DNA of 64,000 nucleotides from Sphingomonas immobilis (lineage in GTDB: Bacteria; Pseudomonadota; Alphaproteobacteria; Sphingomonadales; Sphingomonadaceae). A program made the position numbers and the translations under genes. Below the pieces are notes generated by a model that did not search any database, had not been told where the DNA came from, and saw only the letters and a program-made list of their open reading frames with translations. This document shows positions 30,232 through 38,450 of the stretch, piece after piece; the stretch's first letter is position 1; each line of letters opens with the position of its first letter. The stretch covers positions 124,001-188,000 of the forward strand of contig NZ_JAUQSZ010000002.1 of NCBI RefSeq assembly GCF_030580995.1. The letters are read 5' to 3'.

Positions 30232-30993
30232 TCAGAGCAGCGACCCTTGCCGCGTCTCGCGCCCGACCGGGCCACCGCCGCGCCGCCGCGCGAGCTCGGT
30301 TTCGGCGGTGTAGCGGATATCGATGTCGCGGTCGCCCAGGAAGCCGATCAGCACCTCTTCCTCGATCTCGCGCCAGTCCTTGCCGCGATCGGGGCCGTAA
30401 CGGACGCGCGGAATCAGGCCCGGCACGCGAGACCAGTCGAGCAATTGCTCGAATCCCACGTCGTTCAGCATGTCGCGCAACGTGAAGGCGGTGACGTAGG
30501 CGTCGGGGAAGGCGCGGTGCGCGGGCAGGCCGCGCTCATGCTCGATGCCCTCGGGCTTGCGCCAGTAGCGCAACACCTGGTTGGAAAAGCTCGGCGCGTC
30601 GGGCCACAGCCGCATCGCGCATTTCCAGGTGCAGATCCATTCGGCGCTGCGGGTCAGGGCGGGGGTGCAGAACACCTGCTCGAAATCAGCGCGGTGCGCG
30701 GCGAGCGCGATGCGGCGCGGATAGGGATCGAGCGCGGCGCGCGCGACATCGTGCCACAAAGGCGCGTCGGCGACCTGCTCGTCGAGGATATGGTGGATAG
30801 CCTGCGTGATCGGCGGCATCGCCCGGCCGGGATTGACCAGCCGCGCGCCGCCCTCGCCGTGGAGTTCCCAGCGCCCGTCCGCCCCCAGCGCCACGTCCTG
30901 CCAGCCGATCTCGCACACGCCGTGCGCGGGCGGGGCGGGGCCGGTGGTCTCGAGATCGACGACGCGGATGATCTTGGGCGGGGGCGGGGGCAT
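30232..30993 (-). CDS. DnaQ-like 3'-5' exonuclease
   Basis: This 253-residue protein has an N-terminal DEDDh exonuclease domain: ExoI VVDLETTGPAPP (Asp and Glu), ExoII-like AAHRADFEQVF and ExoIII AHRAFPDAYVTAF (His and Asp). The C-terminal 80 residues (VPGLIPRVRYGPDRGKDWREI...) are a family-specific domain that ends in a short arginine-rich tail. This is distinct from the true polymerase epsilon subunit at 2.9 kb. It is a plausible repair or RNA exonuclease; substrate unknown. Confidence 0.85.
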   Translation of the reverse strand: MPPPPPKIIRVVDLETTGPAPPAHGVCEIGWQDVALGADGRWELHGEGGARLVNPGRAMPPITQAIHHILDEQVADAPLWHDVARAALDPYPRRIALAAHRADFEQVFCTPALTRSAEWICTWKCAMRLWPDAPSFSNQVLRYWRKPEGIEHERGLPAHRAFPDAYVTAFTLRDMLNDVGFEQLLDWSRVPGLIPRVRYGPDRGKDWREIEEEVLIGFLGDRDIDIRYTAETELARRRGGGPVGRETRQGSLL

Positions 30994-31133
30994 TGTGCCG
31001 CCTAGGTGGCGGTTATCGCCGCGAATTGCGAGTCCCGCTGTCCTACAGGCTCGATGTCAGGTATCTTCGTGACGCTCTTTGACATCGCCGCGACACCATC
31101 TGGATCATGACAGTTTCGGAAACGATCGAGCCG

Positions 31134-31164
31134 GATATTTTCGATTCAGGCGTCAATCTGTCAA
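31134..31164 (-). promoter_or_regulatory. Candidate promoter for the DnaQ-like exonuclease gene
   Basis: On the minus strand TTGACA (31159-31164) is followed after 17 bases by AAAATA (31136-31141). This lies in the 184-base gap between pgmG and the exonuclease gene, a stretch visibly poorer in G+C than its neighbours. The start would leave a leader of about 140 bases containing a possible 21-codon frame, which I do not call. Confidence 0.4.
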
Positions 31165-31177
31165 GCGAGCTATCACT

Positions 31178-32560
31178 TTAATGCGGCACCTGCGCCCCGC
31201 GCGCCAGACCGCTCGCCGCGAGCTGCGCGTCGATCTGCGCGAGCAGCCGGTCGAGCCCGGCCTGATCCTTCGCCTCGGCGCGCGCGGTCAGCACGTCCTG
31301 CGTGTTGGAGGCGCGCAGCAGCCACCAGCCATCGGGCGTATCCACCCGCGCGCCGTCGGTGCGATTGACCGTCGCGCCCTCCGCCGCAAGCCGGTCGAGC
31401 ACCTCGTCCACCACCGCGAATTTGCGCGTCTCGTCGATCTGAAAGCGCATCTCGGGCGTGTTGATCATTTGCGGCATCGCCCCGCGCAACTCTGTGATCG
31501 ACCGGCCCGCCATGTGCGCGGCGCGGATCAGCCGCACGGCGGCGTAATGTGCATCGTCGAAGCCGTAGAAATCCTGCCCGAAGAAGATGTGTCCGCTCAT
31601 CTCCCCGGCGAGCGGGGCGCCCGTCTCCTTCATCTTGGTCTTCATCAGACTGTGCCCGGTCTTCCACATCACCGGCTTGCCGCCGAGCTCGGCGATGCGG
31701 TCGAACAGCGCCTGGCTCGCCTTCACGTCGGCGACGATGGTCGCGCCGGGCACTTCCTTCAGCACGGGTTCCGCCAGAATGGAGAGGATCTGGTCGCCCC
31801 AGATCACGCGGCCCAGCCCGTCGATCGCGCCGATCCGGTCGCCGTCGCCGTCGAAAGCCACTCCGAAATCGAGCTGCTTCTCCGCGACGAGGCGCTTCAG
31901 GTCCGTCAGATTCGCCTCGACCGTGGGATCGGGATGATGGTTGGGGAAATTGCCGTCGATATCGGTGAACAGCAGGTGATGCTCACCCGGCAGCAGCTCG
32001 ACGAGCTTCTCGACGACGCGACCCGACGCACCGTTGCCGCAATCCCACCCGATCCGGTAGGCACCGCCGCCGTAGCCAGCGAACAGCCGCGCGACATAGG
32101 CGTCCTCGATGTCGAAATCGGTGACGGTGCCGGCCCCCTCCTCCCAGTCGCCCGCCGCGGCGAGACGGGCGAGGTTCTGGATGTCCTCCCCGAAAAACGG
32201 CGCGCGCTGCAGCACCATCTTGAAGCCGTTATACTCGGCGGGATTATGGCTGCCGGTTATCTGTATGCCGCCGTCCAACTCTAAAGTCGCCTCGGCATAA
32301 TAGAGCATCGGCGTCGGCCCGAGCCCGGTGCGCACGACATCGACCCCGCTCGCGACGAGCCCCGCGATCAGCGCCTCCTCCAGCGCGGGCGAGGACAGCC
32401 GCCCGTCGTAACCGACCGCGACGCGGGTGCCGCCCGCGCGCCGCACCCGCGTCGCGAAGCCGCGCCCGATGGCGGTGGCGTCGGCCGGGCCCAAAGTCTT
32501 CCCGACCACGCCGCGAATGTCATATTCGCGCAGAGCGCTGGGGTTGAAACGGTGCGTCAT
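31178..32560 (-). CDS. pgmG: Phosphoglucomutase/phosphomannomutase PgmG
   Basis: This is a 460-residue alpha-D-phosphohexomutase interconverting glucose or mannose 1- and 6-phosphates, feeding sugar nucleotides to LPS and exopolysaccharide. It starts with the family [20 protein letters not shown]. The phosphoserine loop is [19 protein letters not shown], the metal-binding loop is [15 protein letters not shown], and the sugar-binding loop is GEMSGHIFF. PgmG of Sphingomonas is known from gellan-type sphingan synthesis; the name here rests on family and genus resemblance. Confidence 0.9.
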   Translation of the reverse strand: MTHRFNPSALREYDIRGVVGKTLGPADATAIGRGFATRVRRAGGTRVAVGYDGRLSSPALEEALIAGLVASGVDVVRTGLGPTPMLYYAEATLELDGGIQITGSHNPAEYNGFKMVLQRAPFFGEDIQNLARLAAAGDWEEGAGTVTDFDIEDAYVARLFAGYGGGAYRIGWDCGNGASGRVVEKLVELLPGEHHLLFTDIDGNFPNHHPDPTVEANLTDLKRLVAEKQLDFGVAFDGDGDRIGAIDGLGRVIWGDQILSILAEPVLKEVPGATIVADVKASQALFDRIAELGGKPVMWKTGHSLMKTKMKETGAPLAGEMSGHIFFGQDFYGFDDAHYAAVRLIRAAHMAGRSITELRGAMPQMINTPEMRFQIDETRKFAVVDEVLDRLAAEGATVNRTDGARVDTPDGWWLLRASNTQDVLTARAEAKDQAGLDRLLAQIDAQLAASGLARGAQVPH

Positions 32561-32609
32561 CGCAGGTCTCCTCGGGAACGCGGAGCAAACGGCGCGGGCT
32601 GCGCGAAGT

Positions 32610-32864
32610 TCAATCGCGCGGTTTGAGCAGGACGTCGCGCGCGCGGTTGATCCGCTGCGTCAGTTCGGCCGATCCGCCGCGATCGGGATGGACGGCGGCC
32701 ACCAACCGGCGGTGCGCGGCGCGGATCGTGTCCGGGTCCGCACTGGTGCTCACGCCCAGGATCGCGCGCGCCTCGCTCTCATCGAGACGCGGCTTCGGCG
32801 CGGTGCGGCGGAACATCAGCCAGAGCCCCGCCAGAATCGCCGCGACGAGGAGGAATTTCACCAT
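32610..32864 (-). CDS. Membrane-anchored J-domain protein
   Basis: This is an 84-residue protein with an N-terminal membrane segment ([17 protein letters not shown]) and a C-terminal J domain from about residue 30 ([33 protein letters not shown]). The HPD motif needed to stimulate DnaK is intact, and the arrangement resembles mitochondrial Tim14/Pam18. Five bases separate it from the mipZ stop, so it is transcribed directly after mipZ. Confidence 0.88.
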   Translation of the reverse strand: MVKFLLVAAILAGLWLMFRRTAPKPRLDESEARAILGVSTSADPDTIRAAHRRLVAAVHPDRGGSAELTQRINRARDVLLKPRD

Positions 32865-32868
32865 CGGC

Positions 32869-33663
32869 TCAGGCGAACAGCGGCAGCGCGGGTTCCGGCA
32901 ACGACAGCGCGCCCATCATCTCGCGCAGTTCCTGGCGCGCGGCGACATGGCTCAGCCCCATCTCGCCGAATTCGCCCGAATCGAGCATCGTCAGCCCGGC
33001 GGGGAACAGCTCGCGGTAGATGACGCGCTCGCCGAGACCCGGCACGAGCCGGAAGCCGACGCGCTTGGCGAGTTGGTTGAGCGCCTCAGACACGCGGCGC
33101 ATGTTGCGCGCCTCGATATGTTGGACGCGGTTGCGCAGCACCACCCAGTCGATCGTCGCGCCATCGACCTTGGCGCGCGCTTTCCGCGCTTCCCAGATCA
33201 GCTCCGAATAGAAGCTCGGCCGCGTCACCTTGTACGTGTCGGGATCGACCTGGCCGATCAGGTCGAAATCGACGAAACTGTCGTTCATCGGCGTGACGAG
33301 CGTATCGGCACGCTGCGCCGCCAGCCGCGCGAAACGATCGTCGCGGCCGGGGGTGTCGATCACCAGGAAATCGACGCCCGCGGCGAGATCGTCGAACACT
33401 TCGGTGAAGCGCGCCAGATTCTCGCCGTCATGCGTGGCATGGCGGGGAATGACGAGATCGCGGCCGGTGCGCTTGATCGTCGCGGCGCGATTGTCGAGGT
33501 AGCGCCCCATCGTGCGCTGGCGGTGATCAAGGTCGAACGCGGCGACCTTGCTGCCGCGCATGGCGAGCGCGATGGCGACGTGGACGGCGGTGGTCGACTT
33601 GCCCGTCCCGCCCTTTTCGTTCGCGAAGACGATGATGTGCGGTTTTGTGTCGGCGCCCGGCAA
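32869..33663 (-). CDS. mipZ: Division-site positioning ATPase MipZ
   Basis: This 264-residue ParA-superfamily ATPase binds ParB at the origin and inhibits FtsZ near the poles, placing the division site. The deviant Walker A is FANEKGGTGKSTTAVHVAIA, Walker A' is VAAFDLDHRQRTMGRYLDNR and Walker B is DFLVIDTPGRDDR. The conserved MipZ stretch VTPMNDSFVDFDLIGQVD is present. No ATG or GTG precedes the conserved N-terminus, so I take the TTG at 33663 (MPGADTKPHIIVF), with GGGGA about ten bases upstream. It diverges from panC with 78 bases between the starts. Confidence 0.93.
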   Translation of the reverse strand: MPGADTKPHIIVFANEKGGTGKSTTAVHVAIALAMRGSKVAAFDLDHRQRTMGRYLDNRAATIKRTGRDLVIPRHATHDGENLARFTEVFDDLAAGVDFLVIDTPGRDDRFARLAAQRADTLVTPMNDSFVDFDLIGQVDPDTYKVTRPSFYSELIWEARKARAKVDGATIDWVVLRNRVQHIEARNMRRVSEALNQLAKRVGFRLVPGLGERVIYRELFPAGLTMLDSGEFGEMGLSHVAARQELREMMGALSLPEPALPLFA

Positions 33664-33741
33664 CGTTCGATATTCCCCATATTGCCCGTCCGGGCCGTCG
33701 CCAATAGAAGGCCCGCTTCCTTTACCGAAGGCCACACCCGC

Positions 33742-34593
33742 GTGCAAACCATCCGTCAGATCGTGCTGCTCAGAAGTGCCATTGCCGCCTTTCGCGCGGA
33801 AGGCGCGAGCGTCGCGCTGGTGCCGACGATGGGGGCGCTGCACGATGGCCATATGGCGCTTATCGAGGCCGCGAAGCGAGACGGGCGCAAGGTTGTGGCG
33901 TCGATCTTCGTCAATCCCAGGCAGTTCGGCCCGAACGAGGATCTCGCGCGCTATCCGCGGCGCGAGGGCACCGATTCGCAGATGCTGACCAAGGCGGGCT
34001 GCGATCTGCTCTGGGCGCCGGGCGTCGAGGAGATGTACCCCGATGGCTTCGCGACCAACATCTCGGTGACGGGGGTGAGCGACGGGCTCGACGGCGCGGC
34101 GCGTCCGGGGCATTTCGACGGGGTCGCGACCGTCGTCGCCAAGCTGTTCAATCAGGTGCGGCCCGATGTCGCGCTGTTCGGCGAGAAGGATTTTCAGCAG
34201 CTCGCGGTCATCCGGCGGATGGTTCTGGATCTCGATTTCGGGATCGAGATCATCGGCGTGCCCACCCAGCGCGAGGATGACGGCCTCGCACGCTCCTCAC
34301 GCAATATCTATCTCGACGAGAGCGAGCGGGCACGTGCGGTCGCGTTGCCGCGCGCGCTCGGCGTCGCGGCGCGCGAGATCGAGCGTGGCGGCGAGGTCGC
34401 GACCGCATTGGCGAGCGCGCACGACATGCTCGCCGCCGCCGGGTTCGAGGTCGACTATGTCAGCCTGGTCGATGCCGAAACGCTCGACGAAAATCCCGCG
34501 CCCGACCGGCCGCTGCGCCTGCTCGCCGCCGCCCGGATCGGCACGACGCGGCTGATCGACAATATCGCCGTGGACCTCCGCAATCATCCCTAG
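33742..34593 (+). CDS. panC: Pantothenate synthetase
   Basis: This 283-residue enzyme joins pantoate and beta-alanine using ATP. The HIGH-like motif is in VPTMGALHDGHMALI; further family residues lie in SIFVNPRQFGPNEDL, FGEKDFQQLAVI and ARSSRNIYLDESER. The start is a GTG at 33742 (MQTIRQIVLLRSAI); the open frame continues upstream across mipZ on the other strand but without conservation. CoaE, later in the same pathway, is at 3.6 kb. panB is not in the window. Confidence 0.94.
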   Translation: MQTIRQIVLLRSAIAAFRAEGASVALVPTMGALHDGHMALIEAAKRDGRKVVASIFVNPRQFGPNEDLARYPRREGTDSQMLTKAGCDLLWAPGVEEMYPDGFATNISVTGVSDGLDGAARPGHFDGVATVVAKLFNQVRPDVALFGEKDFQQLAVIRRMVLDLDFGIEIIGVPTQREDDGLARSSRNIYLDESERARAVALPRALGVAAREIERGGEVATALASAHDMLAAAGFEVDYVSLVDAETLDENPAPDRPLRLLAAARIGTTRLIDNIAVDLRNHP

Positions 34594-34599
34594 CCGCCA

Positions 34600-34615
34600 T
34601 TAACGCTTTGTTGAC
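34600..34615 (+). promoter_or_regulatory. CtrA-like box upstream of the Sel1 protein gene
   Basis: TTAA, seven bases, then TTGAC: one mismatch from the alphaproteobacterial CtrA consensus TTAA-N7-TTAA(C). It lies between the panC stop and the ATG at 34670, where a promoter would be. A single near-match may be coincidence. Confidence 0.3.
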
Positions 34616-34669
34616 CACGTTCGCGCGAGAACGAGCCTCGCAAGGAACGGGTCAACAGGGGTTTAGGTC

Positions 34670-34966
34670 ATGGGCAACAGCCTGAAGAGTGCGCAATTCT
34701 TAATGGACAGTCGGCTTGCCGACGCGGCGAACGGCGATGCCGATGCCTGCTACGATCTCGGCATGATCTATTCGAGCGGTGCCGCCGGCGTCGACGTGGA
34801 TCTGGTCGAAGCGCACAAATGGTTCAACATCGCCGCCATGTCGGGCAGCGAAGCGGCGATGGCCTGTCGCAGCGAAATCGCCGAGGACATGACCGCGCGC
34901 GAAATCTCGAATGCGCAGAAGGCCGCGCGCGCCTGGCTGCAAATGACGAGCCGCCGCGCCGCGTAA
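34670..34966 (+). CDS. Small Sel1-repeat protein
   Basis: This 98-residue soluble protein contains one and a half Sel1/TPR-type repeats: ANGDADACYDLGMIYSSGAAGVDVDLVEAHKWFNIAAMSGSEAA, with the Ala/Gly/Leu pattern of the family. A longer C-terminal helix carries NAQKAARAWLQM. There is no signal peptide. Such proteins are usually protein-protein adaptors. Its promoter region has a CtrA-like box (34600-34615), so cell-cycle control is conceivable. It converges with topA. Confidence 0.85.
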   Translation: MGNSLKSAQFLMDSRLADAANGDADACYDLGMIYSSGAAGVDVDLVEAHKWFNIAAMSGSEAAMACRSEIAEDMTAREISNAQKAARAWLQMTSRRAA

Positions 34967-34981
34967 CGCCTTCGCGACGGA

Positions 34982-37540
34982 CTATTCCGCCGCCGCTGCC
35001 TTCTTTGCCTTCGCGGGCGCCTTTTTTGGTGCCGCCTTCTTCGCCGCCGGTTTCTTGGCCGGAGCTTTCTTCTTGCCCTTCTTCGCCGGCGCAGCCGCCG
35101 CGCGTGCGTCGATCAGTTGCGCCGCTTCCTCGAGCGTGAGCGCATCCTTCTCGATCGACTTCGGCAGCGTCGCATTGGTCTCGCCATCGGTGACGTACGC
35201 GCCGTAACGCCCCTCCATCAGCTTGATCTCCGCCTCGGTGCGCGGATGCTTGCCCAGCACCTTGAGCGGCGCCTGCGCCCCCCGCTGCGGACGTCCGCCG
35301 CCCGCCGCCGCCTCGGCGAGCTTCACCACCGCCGCATTCATGCCCGTCTCGAACACGTCCGCCGTCAAGGACAGGCGCGCGTACTTGCCGTCGTGGAGCA
35401 GATACGGCCCGTAGCGCCCGATCGCCGCCGTGATCGGATTGCCGCTCTCGGGATGCGTACCGATCGTGCGTGGCAGGCTCAGCAGCTTGATCGCCCATTC
35501 CAGATCGAGCTCGGGAATGTCCTTCGGGATCGAGGCGCGCTTGGCCTCCTTGCCCTCGCCGAGTTGGATATAGGGGCCGAACCGCCCCGACTTGCGCTCG
35601 ATCGGCAGTCCGGTGTCGGGATCGTTGCCGAGCGTTTCGTTGTCGTTCGCCCCGGCCTCAGCCTCCGCGCCGCCCTGGCCGAAGCGGCGGGTATATTTGC
35701 AGTCGGGGTAATTGGAGCAGGCGATGAACGCGCCGAACTTGCCCCCGCGCAACGAAAGCTGCCCCACGCCGCAGGTCGGGCACAGCCGCGCGTCGCCGCC
35801 GTCCGCCTTGGGGGGAAAGAGATAGGGTTCGAGGAACTTGTCGAGCGCTGCCGTCACCTCGGAGGGCTTCTGCTCCATCACCTCGGTGGTGCGCGGCTTG
35901 AAGTCCTTCCAGAAGTCCTCAAGCACCTTCTGCCACTCGGCGCGGCCGCCGGAAACCTCGTCGAGCTCGTCCTCGAGGCCGGCGGTGAAATCATAGCCGA
36001 CATAGCGTTCGAAGAAACGTTCGAGGAAGGCCGTCACCAACCGCCCGCTTTCCTCCGCGAAGAAGCGGTTCTTCTCGGTGCGGACGTAGTTGCGGTCCTT
36101 CAGCGTCTTGATGATCGACGCATAGGTCGACGGACGCCCGATCCCCAGTTCCTCGAGCCGCTTGACGAGGCTGGCTTCGGAGAAGCGCGGCGGCGGCTGG
36201 GTGAAATGCTGCTCGGCATCGACCGACTTCTTGGCGGGCGCATCGCCCTCACGCATGCGTGGCAGGCGGCGGGCGTCCTCGTCCTGGCTGTCGTCGGTGC
36301 CCTCTTCGTAGAGCGCGAGATAGCCGGGGAAGAGCACGACCTGCCCGGTCGCGCGCAACGCGGTGCGACCGGTGCCCTCGGCCAGTTCGACCGTGGTGCG
36401 CTCCATCCGCGCCGACGCCATCTGGCTGGCGAGCGCGCGCTTCCAGATCAGCTCGTAGAGGCGGCCGTGGTCGCCGGAGCCAGCCTTGTCCTTGGCGAAA
36501 TCGGTCGGGCGGATCGCCTCGTGCGCTTCCTGCGCGTTCTTCGCCTTGCTTGTATAGACGCGCGGCTTGTCGGGCACATAGCTGGCGTCATAGCGGTTCG
36601 CGACTGCGAGGCGCGCGGCCGAGATGGCGCTGCCGTCCATCTGCACGCCGTCGGTCCGCATATAGGTGATCGCGCCATCCTCGTAGAGGCCTTGCGCGAT
36701 CCGCATCGTGTGATCGGCCGAGAAGCCGAGTTTCCGCGCCGCCTCCTGCTGCAGGGTCGAGGTGGTGAAGGGCGGTGGCGGGTTGCGCGTGGCGGGCTTG
36801 GTCTCGACCGACTGGACGGTGAAATGCCCGGCCTCGACGTCGGCCTTGGCCTTCAACGCAGCGCCCTCCGCGCCGATCGACAGGCGGTCGAGTTTCTCGC
36901 CATTCCATTTGGTCAGGCGCGCGGTGAAGGGCGTGCCGTCCTGCTCCATCTGCGCCGTAATCGACCAATATTCCTGAGAGCGGAACGCCTCGATCTCGCG
37001 CTCACGCTCGACGATCAGCCGCAGCGCGACCGACTGTACGCGCCCCGCCGACTTTGCGCCGGGCAGCTTGCGCCACAGCACTGGCGAAAGCGTGAAGCCG
37101 ACGAGGTAATCGAGCGCCCGCCGCGCCCGATAGGCATCGATCAGATCGGTATCGAGCTCGCGCGGGTGCTTCATCGCCTCCGTCACCGTCGCCTTGGTGA
37201 TGGCGTTGAAGGTGACGCGCTGCACGTCCTTGGGAAGCGCGCGGCGGTTGCGGAGTACCTCCTGCACATGCCACGAAATCGCCTCGCCCTCGCGGTCGGG
37301 ATCGGTCGCGAGGATCAGACGGTCGGCGGTCTTGGCGAGGTCGGTGATCGCCTTGAGCTGCTTCTGCTTGTCGGCGTAATTCTCCCATTCCATCGCGAAA
37401 CCCTCGTCGGGGTTCACCGAGCCGTCCTTGGCGGGCAGATCGCGGACATGGCCGTAGCTTGCCAGTACGCGGTAATCGGAACCCAGATATTTCTCGATGG
37501 TCTTCGCCTTGGCGGGCGATTCGACGATGACAAGCTGCAT
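34982..37540 (-). CDS. topA: DNA topoisomerase I
   Basis: This 852-residue type IA topoisomerase relaxes negative supercoils and counterbalances gyrase. The TOPRIM domain is N-terminal (MQLVIVESPAKAKTIEKYLG; ATDPDREGEAISWH). The active-site Tyr is in AITYMRTDGVQM, where most relatives have Ser instead of Gly after TD. A zinc-ribbon (CPTCGVGQLSLRGGKFGAF... with paired Cys) comes near residue 590. The protein ends in a Lys/Ala-rich tail (KKAPAKKPAAKKAAPKKAP), as in several alphaproteobacteria and actinobacteria, expected to bind DNA. The start ATG at 37540 is standard. Confidence 0.96.
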   Translation of the reverse strand: MQLVIVESPAKAKTIEKYLGSDYRVLASYGHVRDLPAKDGSVNPDEGFAMEWENYADKQKQLKAITDLAKTADRLILATDPDREGEAISWHVQEVLRNRRALPKDVQRVTFNAITKATVTEAMKHPRELDTDLIDAYRARRALDYLVGFTLSPVLWRKLPGAKSAGRVQSVALRLIVEREREIEAFRSQEYWSITAQMEQDGTPFTARLTKWNGEKLDRLSIGAEGAALKAKADVEAGHFTVQSVETKPATRNPPPPFTTSTLQQEAARKLGFSADHTMRIAQGLYEDGAITYMRTDGVQMDGSAISAARLAVANRYDASYVPDKPRVYTSKAKNAQEAHEAIRPTDFAKDKAGSGDHGRLYELIWKRALASQMASARMERTTVELAEGTGRTALRATGQVVLFPGYLALYEEGTDDSQDEDARRLPRMREGDAPAKKSVDAEQHFTQPPPRFSEASLVKRLEELGIGRPSTYASIIKTLKDRNYVRTEKNRFFAEESGRLVTAFLERFFERYVGYDFTAGLEDELDEVSGGRAEWQKVLEDFWKDFKPRTTEVMEQKPSEVTAALDKFLEPYLFPPKADGGDARLCPTCGVGQLSLRGGKFGAFIACSNYPDCKYTRRFGQGGAEAEAGANDNETLGNDPDTGLPIERKSGRFGPYIQLGEGKEAKRASIPKDIPELDLEWAIKLLSLPRTIGTHPESGNPITAAIGRYGPYLLHDGKYARLSLTADVFETGMNAAVVKLAEAAAGGGRPQRGAQAPLKVLGKHPRTEAEIKLMEGRYGAYVTDGETNATLPKSIEKDALTLEEAAQLIDARAAAAPAKKGKKKAPAKKPAAKKAAPKKAPAKAKKAAAAE

Positions 37541-37583
37541 GGCGGTGTTTGTGCATCCTTACGTGTACGCGCGAGGGTGAGAG

Positions 37584-37636
37584 GGTTAGCGGGGCCCCGT
37601 CAATAGCTTGACTCTCGGCTGGCCCCCCGCTAACCG
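37584..37636 (+). promoter_or_regulatory. Candidate rpsD promoter overlapping an inverted repeat
   Basis: TTGACT (37608-37613), 17 bases, then TAACCG (37631-37636) form a plausible promoter reading to rpsD. An 11-base perfect inverted repeat, GGTTAGCGGGG (37584-37594) and CCCCGCTAACC (37625-37635), brackets it and covers the -10 element. The palindrome could be an operator or a transcript-end hairpin for topA-side RNA. Confidence 0.45.
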
Positions 37637-37779
37637 CCCGCCTTCGCAAATGGCCCCGCACCCCGGTGAAGCGGTGGCCCTGTCCTCGAAATGAGACAGC
37701 GCGATGACCGGGTATCGATCGGAATGGTCTCTTTGGGCTGCTCTGGTCTTGTTGTTGGCATTTGAACGAAGGAAATATC

Positions 37780-38394
37780 ATGTCGAAGCGCTCCAGCGCC
37801 AAGTACAAGCTCGATCGCCGCATGGGCGAGAATATCTGGGGTCGCCCCAAGAGCCCCGTCAACAAGCGCGAATACGGCCCCGGCCAGCACGGCCAGCGCC
37901 GCAAGGGCAAGGTCTCCGACTTCGGCCTGCAGCTGCGCGCCAAGCAGAAGCTCAAGGGCTATTACGGCGACGTCACCGAGAAGCAGTTCCGCGCTTGCTA
38001 TCATGAAGCTGCGCGCATGAAGGGCGATACCAGCCAGAACCTGATCGGCCTGCTCGAGCAGCGTCTGGACATGATCGTGTACCGCGCCAAGTTCGCGCCG
38101 ACCGTGTTCGCCGCGCGTCAGCTCGTTTCGCACGGCCACATCAAGGTCAACGGCGTGAAGTGCAACATCGCGTCGCGCCGCTGCTTCGTCGGCGACGAGA
38201 TCACGCTGGGTTCGAAGGCGCAGGAAATGGCGCTGGTGATGGAAGCGCAGGCCTTGGCCGAGCGCGAGATCCCCGATTACGTCGCGCCCGACGGCACCGC
38301 CAAGATCACCTTCACCCGCGTGCCGACGCTCGACGAGGTTCCCTATCCGGTGAAGATGGAACCGAACCTGGTCGTGGAATTCTATTCGCGCTGA
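37780..38394 (+). CDS. rpsD: 30S ribosomal protein S4
   Basis: This 204-residue primary 16S rRNA-binding protein nucleates 30S assembly. It starts [22 protein letters not shown], with [15 protein letters not shown]-like basic sequence, and the S4 RNA-binding domain is [37 protein letters not shown] lies seven bases before the ATG at 37780. The gene stands alone, as usual in alphaproteobacteria, with its own terminator at 38416-38446. Confidence 0.97.
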   Translation: MSKRSSAKYKLDRRMGENIWGRPKSPVNKREYGPGQHGQRRKGKVSDFGLQLRAKQKLKGYYGDVTEKQFRACYHEAARMKGDTSQNLIGLLEQRLDMIVYRAKFAPTVFAARQLVSHGHIKVNGVKCNIASRRCFVGDEITLGSKAQEMALVMEAQALAEREIPDYVAPDGTAKITFTRVPTLDEVPYPVKMEPNLVVEFYSR

Positions 38395-38415
38395 TCCGCG
38401 ACACTTCCGAAACAG

Positions 38416-38446
38416 AAAAGGGCGGTCCTCACGGGCCGCCCTTTTT
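38416..38446 (+). terminator. Rho-independent terminator after rpsD
   Basis: AAAAGGGCGG and CCGCCCTTTTT form a strong stem around a ten-base middle (which itself pairs partly as TCC/GGG), ending in a run of T. Because the other side has a matching A-run it could work in both directions, serving the convergent S9 peptidase gene too. Confidence 0.9.
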
Positions 38447-38450
38447 CGTC

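Noticed and set aside
31000-31177. A 21-codon small protein in the leader of the DnaQ-like exonuclease gene
   Set aside because: No good ribosome-binding site and no recognisable sequence; length is within chance expectation.
35117-37606. Very long open frame antisense to topA (about 830 codons), and similar long antisense frames over leuS, gyrB and dnaQ
   Set aside because: High G+C DNA produces long open frames opposite real genes; the translations are Arg/Asp/His-rich, lack any recognisable motif, and the sense strands encode complete conserved proteins.
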